In this document: piece after piece, positions 41,301 to 53,300 of the stretch
How the letters are laid out: every line of letters begins with the position of its first letter
How positions within the stretch are numbered: the first letter of the stretch is position 1
Origin: Epiperipatus broadwayi
Lineage: Eukaryota; Onychophora; Udeonychophora; Euonychophora; Peripatidae
NCBI GenBank assembly: GCA_028023455.1
Contig: JAQFVV010000208.1
Coordinates: 806,001 to 870,000, forward strand
Direction: 5' to 3'
DNA: 64,000 nt
The notes under the pieces: generated by a model
Database searches by the model: none
What the model was told of the DNA's origin: nothing
Seen by the model: the letters and a program-made list of their open reading frames with translations, nothing else
Program-made: the position numbers and the translations under genes

Positions 41301-44300
41301 AAAAGTTTGAATTCTGAATTATATCAACAGATTCAACAGCTTAAAGCCAATCTTCACAGTTTATCAGTTGTTCATCAGGATTTGCGATTACAAAACAGCA
41401 AATTAAAATCTTCTATTGATTTATTAACAAATGAACTGAAAGTTGTCAAAGCTGAGTTTATCAAAATGAACACAGCTGAAAGATTCACAACTACTCCACA
41501 GTCACTAGAACCGGATGAGGAGACACAGTTGCCTGTACCTGAGAGAGAGAAATCATCAACAAGTGATAATGCACAGCGATAAGGAGAATACCAGTTGAAC
41601 GTTCCGGGAAGAGAGAAAAATCAAACCGAAGAAGAAGACCTTCAGTACATTTAAAAGACTGTTTGTAAATATAAAAAAAAAGAGTTGTCATGTTATGGCT
41701 AGTACTATAATTATGGAATGACGCCTAGTGGTGACAACTGAGATTTGCAAGCGCGCGACATCGCTCTTGGTTTTGAGAACGCAGTAGTTTAATAAAGTTT
41801 GTCAGTTATGTTAACTGTGTGTAATTATTTATTTAAATATAACGGCGAAGAACATAACAACTATTATACTAAATTATGAAACAATTAGGCTACCATTTGA
41901 TAGTCATTAATATTAAAAATTATTGTAAATGGTGTTAGGGCAGAGCTGCTCTTATAAGTGAAAGAATCAAGATACATATATATATATCATCATCAACAAC
42001 CATTATCAATCCACTGCAGGATGAAGGTCTCCAAGTTCAATCCATCTTCTCCGATCTTTAGTTTCTCCACATCACCCCTGCACATTTACTTATTCCATCC
42101 ATCCATCTCAATGTGGTCTCTTTCTGGGTCCTTTACAATCTCTTGGAATCTAGTTTAAGATTTTAATTGTCCATCTATTATTATCTCTTCTAGCAATATG
42201 TCCAGCCCAACTCCACTTTAGTCTTTTAATTTTTTCAATGAGGTCAGTAACATCTGTTCATTCTCTTATCCATATATTGCGTTTTTGATTTCTACTTGTT
42301 AGTCCTAACATGCATCTCTCCATATTTCTTTGAATGGTCTGAAGTTTCAGATCCATAAATAAAAACTGGTAAAACACATTTATTAAAAACCTTCCTTTTC
42401 AAACACATAGACATATTTTTTTTTAGTATCAAGTCATTTCTACCAAAAGCACTCCAACCAAGTTTAATTCTATGATTAATTTCATTCATTATGTTTCCAT
42501 CTGTATTAATAATCTGACCAAGGTATTTGTAATTGTTAACTTCTTCTAATTCATCATAATCAATCTTTATTTTCATATTTTGAGAAAATCCATTAAACAT
42601 TACTTTAGTCTTTTTAACATTTGCCTTTGGTCCTACTTTCATCTGATAACTCCTGCAACATTTCCTGCAGCTCTAAAGCATTATTTGTAAAAACAACTAC
42701 ATCATCTGCAAAATCTAAATGACTTAAATAATCTCCATTTACTTTCACTCTTTTAGCTTCCCATTTTAATCCACAAAATACTTCTTGCAGCACTGCTGTA
42801 AAAAGTTTTGGAGATATGGAGTTACCCTGTCTTACACCCTTCTCAATGTTGACTTTCCTAGTATCATTATGTAATCTAATTGTTGGAAATAATATAATTT
42901 TCTACTTCTTTTCCTATGTATTGATTTCTATTTTAACATATACCATTTACACCTTTCTTAAACACTTTATCAATACTCTTTATTTATTTATTTATAAATT
43001 AAGAGTATTTATAAAGTGTTTAAGAAAGATGTAAATGGTATGATAATCTAATTGTTGCTCTTGCATTTTTATAAATATTCTTTAAAATATGACAATATCC
43101 TGGATTTATACCTTGATGATCCAATGCTTTAATCACCGAAGAAATGTTTATAGAATCGAATGCCTTTTCGTAATCTACAAATCTAAAGCGTAATGGCAAT
43201 TCATATTCATTTGTTCTTTCTATAATGTATTAAAACCACTTTTAAATCCAGCTTGTTCTCTGTAGATGAGTTGTAATTATCTTGGTAAAAATTTTGTATA
43301 AAACTGATAAAAGACTGATAGGTCTGCAATTTCTAATATCTTCTTTATCACCTTTTTTAAATTTTAATACTGCATTCTTTTAATCATCTGGTACATCTTT
43401 ATCATTTAGACATTTGGTATATAACTTTGCTAAAAAAATTTCTATTTCTTCACTTGCTTCTCTTAATATATCAATTATAATTCCATCATTACCTGGAGCC
43501 TTTTCTTTCTTCATAAATTTAATTGCATGTCTCACTTCGTTTAAAATTCTGGCAATTCAGAAGATATAATAGATATAGGAGGTACTTGTTCCTTAGTATT
43601 ATATAATTCTTGATAGAAGTCTTCTACCCATTTCATAATGTCATCTCTTTTTAGTAATAATTACATCTTTTTTTCTTATTGCAGATATAAATTTCCTACC
43701 AATACCAAAATGTTTTATTCACTCTTCAGACTTTTATTCTCTTTTACAGCTTTCCTAGCTAGTTCACAGTTATACTTTCTTACCTCATTTTCAACTCTTT
43801 TCCGCACCATTTTACAAAATTCGAGATATTCAATTCTTTTTAATTGTATCATTTTTGTATATCTTTGTATTCCTTCTTTTCTTCATAAATTCTCTAGTCT
43901 CAGTAGAAATTTTGTTGGTCGATTGCTGCTTTTTTCTACCAGCTATCTTTATTGCACTTTTTAAAAGTGTATCAGTTATTTTCATATTAATTTCATTCAA
44001 ATCTAAATCATGTTGAAAGTCTACTAATACTTGTAACTAATTTGTAAGTTCTAATTTAAATTCATTAGAATGTTTCTGAAGATTAGGAATATCAACTGTA
44101 AATATTGTTTTTCTTAATAATTTTTGTCTCGAGGTTTTTATTAACACATATTTTACACCTTACCAATTGATGATCACTTCCTGTGTTAAATTTATTAAGA
44201 ACATTACAATCTTAAAATATATATTTTCTGTTAGTCAAAATATAATCCAATTCTGCTGTACCTTTATTTGAATGCTTCCATTTCTTTTTAACATTTTTCT

Positions 44301-47300
44301 CAAGAAAAGAATTCATAATATAAAGTTGTTTTTTTTTCTGCAAACTCCACAAGTCTATGTCCTCCCTCATTTCTATTACCATAACCAAAATTACCTACAA
44401 CACTTTCATCTTTCATTTGTTTACCAATTCTAGCACTAAAGTCTCCCATAACAATTTTAAAATGTTGTTTACTCGGATCAAAAGCCTTTTGTACATCCAT
44501 ATAAAAATCTTCTACTACTTCATAAATATGAGAACTTGTTGGGGTATAAACTTGAATTATCTGCATTTGGTATCTGCTATTAAGTTGTATAACTAATCTT
44601 GCCACTCTGTCCGATACACCAACAAACTCCACAATGTTGTTCTTCCACTTTTTATTTATAATAATCCTACTCCACTTGTATTTTCAGTATTTGTGTATTT
44701 ATAATAGAGTACATGTCCACTTTTTAAATCAATTGTCTCTTCACATTTTCTTCTAACTTCACAAAGTCCAATAATGTCTCATTTAGTATAAGACAGTTTT
44801 TCTAATCCTTGCAACCTTCCTATATACCTATAGTTTTATTTTACTTATATATAACGTTTCTTTAAAAAAAATGTTTGAAGATATTTTAAATAAAATATTT
44901 TTAAGCATAAATAATGTAAATGTTTTTCGATAGGAGGAACGTCTGGGTTCAACCAGGCAAGCCTGGATCCAGCAACAACCACCTCCATCACCTCAACAGC
45001 AGCAACCATCACTACCATTGCAATCTCAAATTAATAGATCTCAGGGACGGTCAGTCTCATCTGTAGAAAATCAGGTTGGTCTTAATTACATTTGTAATTG
45101 TTATTTAAATAAAGAGGTAGATACATATTAAAATTTAATGGAATTTTATATTTACATATTTTTTTGTTATAGAGACCCAGTTATTCAGCATCAGCCCGCT
45201 CACCACATCCATCTGAGGTAGATGAAGATGAAGTGTGGCGTCAAAGAAGACGTCAGCAGTCGGATGAAATGTCTTTAGCTGCAGAACGTGCAAGACAATT
45301 ACGTGAAGAAGGGGAAAAACGAATTGAGACTGAAAGAAAGGCAGCCACTGAAAAAATGGATAAAATTGAAGAAATAAAAGTGGAAGAAAAGGTAAAAGTT
45401 TTTGTGTTATAATTTTTTTTTTTAATTGAATATTTTACACTTTTTTTTTTAAGTTGCTTTTTTTTTTTCTTTTATTGCTAATACAAGTAATTATTTTAAA
45501 AAATTAAAAAAGTAATAAAATTGTTCCCAAGGAAAAAAAACTATTTATGTATATTTGACCAAACTACAATTTAAATTTTTGTGTCTTTGGTTAAAATATT
45601 CTTGAAAGATATATTATTTACAGCAACTATTTTATTATATTTTCAATGAGATAATTATGAGTTGCTAATATAAAAAAATGTATTTTTTATTAATATTTAA
45701 GATTCCCCAAACCTCAATTTTATTCATAATATCGAAAAAATTGTGACCATTCAGTGTATTATGGTAAATATGTTAATTTTTCTGTATTTTTCAATTTAGT
45801 AAATATGAATATTTATAAAGACTGTTAAATTATTAATAATTTTTATTAGTCACTCGTGTTATCCAATAATGAATAATATTTTTATAGTGTAATTTTCATT
45901 TCACTGCTCTCACGCAAAGTAGGGAATGTTTCCACTTACAACATCTTATGGAGGGATGTAATTGTAAACATATGATCAAAGACATGTGAAAGATATTTTT
46001 CATATGTCTTTGATCATAAGTTTATGATTACATTTCTCCACAAGATGTTAAAAAGTGGATAAAAAACATTCCCTACCTTGTTTGAGATCGCTGTAATGAA
46101 AATTACACTACAGATGTTGAATTATTATTTCAGATTATTTTCAGTAGATAGAATTGCATTACTATCTCTTTCTAAAAAAAAAAAAAGAAAAAGATAATCA
46201 GGGCATACAATTTCTAATTGTACATGCTTGTTCTCTAAGAATTAAAATCGTGATTTTAAATATTAAATGTTTAATTGGCTTAGTTATTATTACACCTATA
46301 CCAGTGCATTATTTTCACAGCTATTTTATGGTCTTAGGCGTGTAATTGAAACATGAACTTTTAAATATTTTTGATTTATTCAATGCATTTATTTATTGTT
46401 AGACATATCTACATTTTTTAAAGTGATCTTTAAAATAAAAATTACTACACGAAGAGTAATAATTTCTCTATTATAACGTTAATAGACATGAGATGGCTGT
46501 TCTGTATCCAAATACGAGACTAATTTCTATTGATCATTTTCAGTGAGTGGCAAGGAATTTGGGTATAACACTACTATCTAGTTTTTTGATTACTCTAATT
46601 TATAGTAAATGGCTGTAATGTAAATTACTGCTTCTAATACAGATGGGTTTGGTAAAATGTATAAATTAACTCTGCAATATTCCACAACCTGTCTAGATTA
46701 CTAATGATTTTTTCCATGAAAATTTTATTTTTTAAAGTAAATATTATACTTGAAAGCTATTTATCGGTTAAGATTTTAATTATAAACCGATGGAGCCCAA
46801 ATATCAGCAGCAAATGGTATATCATAAAGGAGAAATCAATTTCTCCTCTGGAGAAAATAGATTTATATACTTATGCAACTTTTTCATTATTTTTGTAAAA
46901 AACAAAACAACAAAATGTTTTTTTTTTTTGTTTATAGGTTATTGTTTTTTATGTAAAATTGTTTATTGTATTAATAAGTATGTGTGTTATCATCAGACAG
47001 GAAACAATCTTTGTCAATTATTTTATTATGATTATTATTTTAATTGCAAAGTTGATTTTTGATATTTCTCAGAATATTTTCATTTTTAGTACTTGGAATT
47101 TTAAGAAAATTATCTAAAACTAAAATATTTAAAGAAATTTTTTTATTTTCATTAAATACTTATTATTTATAAAGTTGATATGTTATTTTTAAAAGTTTAA
47201 TTTTATTTGAATTTAAACCTCTAATGAAATTTTATCAAAAGGTAAATATTTGACGTTAATATAAGGGTTTTTTTACCATTAAAAAATGAAACTGAATTTA

Positions 47301-50300
47301 GATGGAGGGGGTAGGACAAAAAAGACTTAGAGTGTGTTCCAAAATAATATAACAGGTTAATTATTCAATGTCATTAATAATGTAATGTTTCTTGTCAATA
47401 ATTTTTTGGTTGTAAACAAGCCACCCCCATCCCATACACAAAATTCTATATACTTTTTATTACTTTCATAGAAAAAAAGTTTTGGATATTTTTAAACATT
47501 ATATTTAGATACTTATATTTTGTAATAAATTTGAAAATCAATTCTGAAAATAGATGAAACTTATTAACTACTCAATGCTAATCTAAGAAATATTTTTGAG
47601 TTTATATAAATAATGCATATGTATAAACCTAAATATAAGATATGCATAGCTTAATTTATATGAAATTTAAATGAAAATAATAACATTTCTAACAGCTATA
47701 TATAAATAACATTCAATAAGTGCAAATAATAATAGAGTGGATGCAGTATTTTTTGCTTTTTTTGATGCATGAGTGTTCTTAAATTTATTGATGCTTGAGT
47801 TATTTTTATATAGCTTCGGGAGGTGTTGTTGCGTTCATTTAAATTTCATATATATATATATATACCATTTGTGAAAAATATGACATTTTCTTTTTTAAAA
47901 TATATACGTTTGAAAGCTTCCTAGTTTATTGTTGGATTACTTAAAACATCTCGTACTTTTTTTTTTAATTTTAGGAGGATAAAGAATCCATTGAAGATGA
48001 TTCTGAGATCAGATTACGTCATGATAGTGCTGATGAAAAGCAAAATAGAGATGTGCGAGATAGAGAAAAGGATCGGGAAAGAGATAGAGAACACTTTAAT
48101 AGAAATTCAACTTTCCATAATCAGGTAAAGACATATTTTATGAAAATAAATATTTCTAGAATCACAATTGAATTGCAAAGAAGCAAATTAGTGATTATTT
48201 ATATATTTGATAATGAATTCTAAACAAGAAAATTTTTGTCAAAAAAATATTAGTAAAATAATTCTATCCATTTTTATTTTAACAAAATGAAGAAAGGAAA
48301 TTTCTTTTTTTATATATATAAATAACTACAATATTTTTTTATTTTATTAATATATTTATATGTGGGTGAAAGTATTTCATTATTACATTGATTTAACTAT
48401 AGAAGAGTTTTAACGTATTTTTGTTAAAAGAAATGACTAAGCTATACTTTTTAATAAATAAAAGATATGCTATTTTGTTTTTAGAAATTTAAATACATGT
48501 TATTTTTATATAAAATATAATTCATTATGATGTTTAATTAATCTCATACTTTTGAAATTAAATTTTTTTTATAAATAAAACTTTATTTAAAAAAAAAATA
48601 TATGTGAAATGAATTTTTATTATATATTTGTTAAATTATTAAAAACAAAAAGGTAATCATCTGAAATCCGGGCACGGCCACCTGATGGCATTGTTTATGT
48701 GTCAAAACACATAAAAATACCGTTTCTGCGGCCGGACTTACGGCTAATACAAGATTTATATTGTATTACCAATTGCAGGCCACTTATACATGACATTGCA
48801 CAACAATATTACTGCCTATTTTATGCTTCGAAACTATTTATGTGTGTTCATTTTATTCATAGCTGATTACCGTATCGCTTGAGGATGTTTTAATTTCAAG
48901 TCGGTACAACTTTTCAAATCTCCATAATAGAGTAATGTCATTTATATTTAAATAATGTTGTTAATTACTAATAATTGTCATATGGTCCCCATCCTTCCCT
49001 AAGAAAATGTTAATATGTAAAAAATTGGCAAAGGGTATGGGTATTGTTTTGTTGACATCCATGCCACGGGATGGTGCGATTTATGTGCTAAAACACAAAA
49101 ATGCCGTTTACGTAGCCGACATTTCGCAGCTGTGTTTACGTGTAATTCAACAATTCTGCTGTACTACACATAACAGACCGCTTTATTGCAGCGCAGTAAA
49201 TTATTTATTCCGAATCGCACACTCCATATTTTTTTAGGGTGTAGTGTGAGGGTGTGTTAAATTCAATTATTTTTACTTTAATTTTTATTTTATATTTTTT
49301 GAAATCACACGATTGAAGTATTTGATAATTAACTGACTGTTTAGACACTTCTGTAGTGAAATTTGAATGTGCAAAACATTGTACAAGGGTATGTTTGAAC
49401 GTAGTTGTAAATAATTAACGCGTCAAGTAGCATTTATTCGAGAAACTCCACGAGAAAATAATAACGGCGCAGGAAAATCCAGACGTTGTTCGATCGTGCG
49501 ATTTACCAACAACAGAACGTATTGCAGTGGTCTTTTTGCAAAGCAAAAATGTACTTCCAAATTCAAAGAAATGTGAATGTGGAGGGTCATTGAAATTGAG
49601 GATCGTAAAAAGTACCTGTCAGTTTAGATGTTCTGCTTGTTCATGCAGTCGAAGGGTTTTCATTAGAAGTCTCACTTGGTTTGACGGCTCCAGAATACCG
49701 TTGGTTAAAGGTATATGTCTAATAAATTTCGGGAGCCGTGAATATCTAACTGTCTAAGACTGTACAGAAAGAATTGGGCCTAGGCTGTTTTGCATTGGAC
49801 CAACGGTTTGCGCGAGCTGTGCACTGAGAGTTTGTCATCTCGACCATGCTGTCAAATCGGCGGGCTCGGTTTGATAGTTGAGGTTGATGAAACTCTTTAG
49901 TTGGAGAAAGAACCACCAGGGGAGAGTACTTACACCTCCACAATGGATTTTTGGCGGGGTGTGCCGAGAGAGACGCGAATGTTTTCTGTCGTGCGTTCCT
50001 TGCGGATCTGCGTTCACTATTTTGCAGGCTGTGAAAGATAATATCAAATCCGGATTGACTATCTTCTCGGACTGTTGGAAGGGTTACAAGACTTGATCTT
50101 GAGGCGGCTGGGTTCCACCATCTGACAGTCAACCACACTTACAACTTTGTGGACTCTTCCACAGGAACTTACACCCAAAACATTTGGGCGTCTTTGGAGC
50201 CTGTTAAAGTTTCACAACGGGGAACTCACAGGGAATATCTGTCCAATTACACGGCCGAATTTATTTGGCGTCGTCTCCACAAAGATGAATATGTTTTCCT

Positions 50301-53300
50301 GGCCATACTTGCAGAGATGTCTTTATCACAGCATGTCAACACACAGTAGGCATCTTGAATTATTTAATTTGTTCATACTATTTGGAAAAAAGTTTATTTA
50401 AAAATCTTTTACGTTGTTTTTGTAAATAGAAGAAAGTTATTTTTACAATTGTTTAAGTTTTGACTTGAAATTAAAAGTTTGAAAAGTTATTTATCATAAT
50501 TGTAATATTAGATGTTATTTTATTAAAAATGAGTTTTAAAGTTAGTTCGTATTTTAAACCTTTCTAAAGTTGTTTATCTTTATAGCAAAAAAAAAAAAAA
50601 TTTGTTAAAACTTTTATTTTTGTCGATGTTAGTTTTTAAAGAAATTGGCAAGTAAAAAAAAAAAAACCCCTCTAAGTTTTAACTTTGTTGTTTTTTTTTA
50701 AAACCAAAAAAAAATGTTATTAAAATTTGTCAATGTTATTTTTAATCGTTTATCAACTTGTTTATCTTACTTTAAAGAAATTTTTATTAGGCTAAACAAA
50801 GGTTACATTTTATAAAAGGACAATATTAAAGAAAAGAAAAGGTTATACAATTGGTTTTAAAAGAGACTGATTGTTGTGATAGTTTTTGTTATGTTAAGTT
50901 TTTAGGAAACTGGAATAATTTTGAAGATAGTAATTGATCTCTTGATTTTATCTTTTGCATGAATAAGTGATAAAAATTGAAAGTCTTATTATAGGAAATT
51001 ATACATTCTATTTGAGATCTTATTCTTATAATAGGGTGGGGGTGAAGCTTAATAAGTTTTATTTTTGTTAATGTTAAGTTTATAAAAAAAACGTTCATCC
51101 CCCCCCCCCCCAAAAAAAAGTCCACAAAGTTTAAAATTTGTTTGTGTTAATTATTTGTGTAACCAAAAAAAAAGCTTAATAACTTGGAACTTGTTGATAA
51201 CTGTTTTTATAAAAATATGTAATCCAAAAAAATTTGTGTTATTTATTGATGTCACCAAAAAAAAAAAAAAAGCTAAAATAACTTTGAACTTGTTGATAAT
51301 TGTTTTTTTTTTTTTAAAAAAAGGTAATCAATAAAACTTGGTTTGTATTATTTATTTGTGTATCAAAAAAAAAAAAAAAAAGCCTACTAGGTTTAAAGTT
51401 CATTTGTGATTTATTTGTTACATTTTCATTTACCATTGTCAAACTCCCTACACTCCCAACCCGACGCCATCCATTTCTGCTAAATACACTAATGAATATT
51501 ACTAAACATCCTCGAAGCTAGAGATTATCTCTAGCACAGATATATATACACTTTAAACTTCAATTAAGTATTAATATATCTGATTTTTTTAATTTACCAC
51601 ACGGAATTAGTCACCTTTCTCTATCCCGTATGTAATATCTTTATATATATAATAAACCTCCATACTTTTTGATTTATTTGTGTAACCAAAAAAAAAAAAA
51701 AAAACAGCTTAATAACTTTGAAGTTTGTTTTAAAATGGTAAAAAAAAATGTTATTTTTACAAATAAAAAAGCATCATAGCTTTTTAAAAAAAGTCTACTA
51801 AGTTTAACTTTTTAAAAAAAAAAAAAAGCCTATGAAGTTTCGAGTTTGTGTGATTTATTTGTCTTTAAAACTGTGTTACTTCATAATTTTATTGATGATA
51901 ATTTTTTAAAAAAGCGGCAATATAAAAAAAAGGCCAACTAAGTTTTGTGTTCGTTTATGTTCTTTAATTGTGTACAAAACACTGTAACTTCATCATTTTG
52001 TTGAAGTTACTTTTTTAAAAAAGCCACTAGCCAAAGCACAAATTTAACAATATACCATAGAATTTTTACAATATGTTGATTTTATTTTATATTTATTTAT
52101 TATTTGTTGATGTTAATAAAATTTGTGTTTAATTTATTTTTAAATAATAAAAAAAAGTAAAAAAAAAGTATTTCAAAAACCTGCAATTCAAATTGAAAAA
52201 AAAAAGGCCCGTGAATGTTCATAGTCTATATTTAAAAAAAAAAAAAACGACATCCCGCGGCATATGTTGTCAACAAAACAACTACCAGGGTATGTTCCAA
52301 CACGCTAAGTCACATTTCAGCTTGGAAAATATACGAGACCAATAAAAGGTCTGAGAAGAATGTGCAATTTTTCAACTTTTCAGAATTGCAGAGTAAGAAG
52401 GTGAGGGAAACTGTGTCCTTTTTTCAGGCACATAATCTCCTCCCAAATACCAGACTGTTTTTATTACAGCAATAAAATAATAAATAAGTTCAAAAAGTCC
52501 AAAGTTTGTGTACTTTTTTTTTTTATTTCATTAGAAAGTGACAAGTATTTGGATTATCTTTTTTCAGCGGGATTAAAATAAATGACTATTTTTGTTGACT
52601 TTATTGTAGAAAGCCAAAAAAAAAAAAAAAGGAATTCAAACGAAATATAAATAAAATAAAAAGTGAGAAAAAGTTGTTGAAAAAAAAAGAAATTATTGAC
52701 TTTTTGTTACAATTATTTATCCGAGTGTGGGGATGGGGGTTTGAAAACAATTTTGTACCCCAAAAAACACAAAAGTTACTTTTGATTTAATAAGAAGAAA
52801 AAAAATTTGGTCAACAAAAAAAAAAAAGGTAGAAACAATTCCCAAAGAATTGCATTATATTTTTTCAGCAGTATTAAAACAAGTGGGGTTAAAATAAATG
52901 ACTATTTTTGTTTACTTTTTGTTAATAATAACAGTACAAAAGCCCCCCAAAAAACTTTATTGTAAGCCAAAAAAAAAGGCTAATTCAAACAAAATATAAA
53001 TAAAAGTAAAAAGTGAAAAAAAGTTGTTTAAAAAAAAAAAAGTTATTAACTTTTTGTTACAATTATTGATCCGATGATGGGGGTAGGGGTTTCAAAACAA
53101 TTTTTTTACCCCCAACAATACAATTTGGTCAACCAAAAAAAAAGAACAAAGTCGAAACAAGTCCAAAATATAATTATATTATATTTTTTCGGTGGGGTTA
53201 AAACAAGTTTTTTCGTGAAACAGTCTAAAGTTTTAAAATTCAGAAAAATAAACACAAAATTAGATTACCACAATTTGTTGAATAAAGAAAAATGTCAGGC

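Larger units (their letters stand above)
39219..41859 (+). mobile_element. Ty3/gypsy-like LTR retrotransposon with a foreign coiled-coil insert in place of RT/RH/IN core
   Basis: A 2641-bp element flanked by ACTAT (39214-39218 and 41860-41864). LTRs (39219-39391, 41686-41859) begin TG and end CA and differ at about four positions, so insertion is recent. A primer-binding-like TGGTGTCAGGAGTG follows the left LTR at once, and an A-rich/purine run (AAAAAAAAAGAG) precedes the right LTR. The interior carries gag with zinc knuckles, an aspartic protease, a KDVFQGVGC string that normally leads into reverse transcriptase, then about 190 codons of coiled coil, then an integrase-like basic tail. RT, RNase H and the integrase core are missing, so any movement needed helpers. 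Confidence 0.85.
34372..44933. other. PRRC2 intron g-h, the largest, filled with insertions
   Basis: 10562 bp. It holds a G14 run (34551-34564), two inverted-repeat elements (35059-35423 and 35583-35823), the second pogo/Tigger-like copy (36232-37258), the LTR element (39219-41859) and the truncated RTE-like copy (41987-44820). Between them, 37261-39213 is AT-rich with no gene that I can support. Confidence 0.75.
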
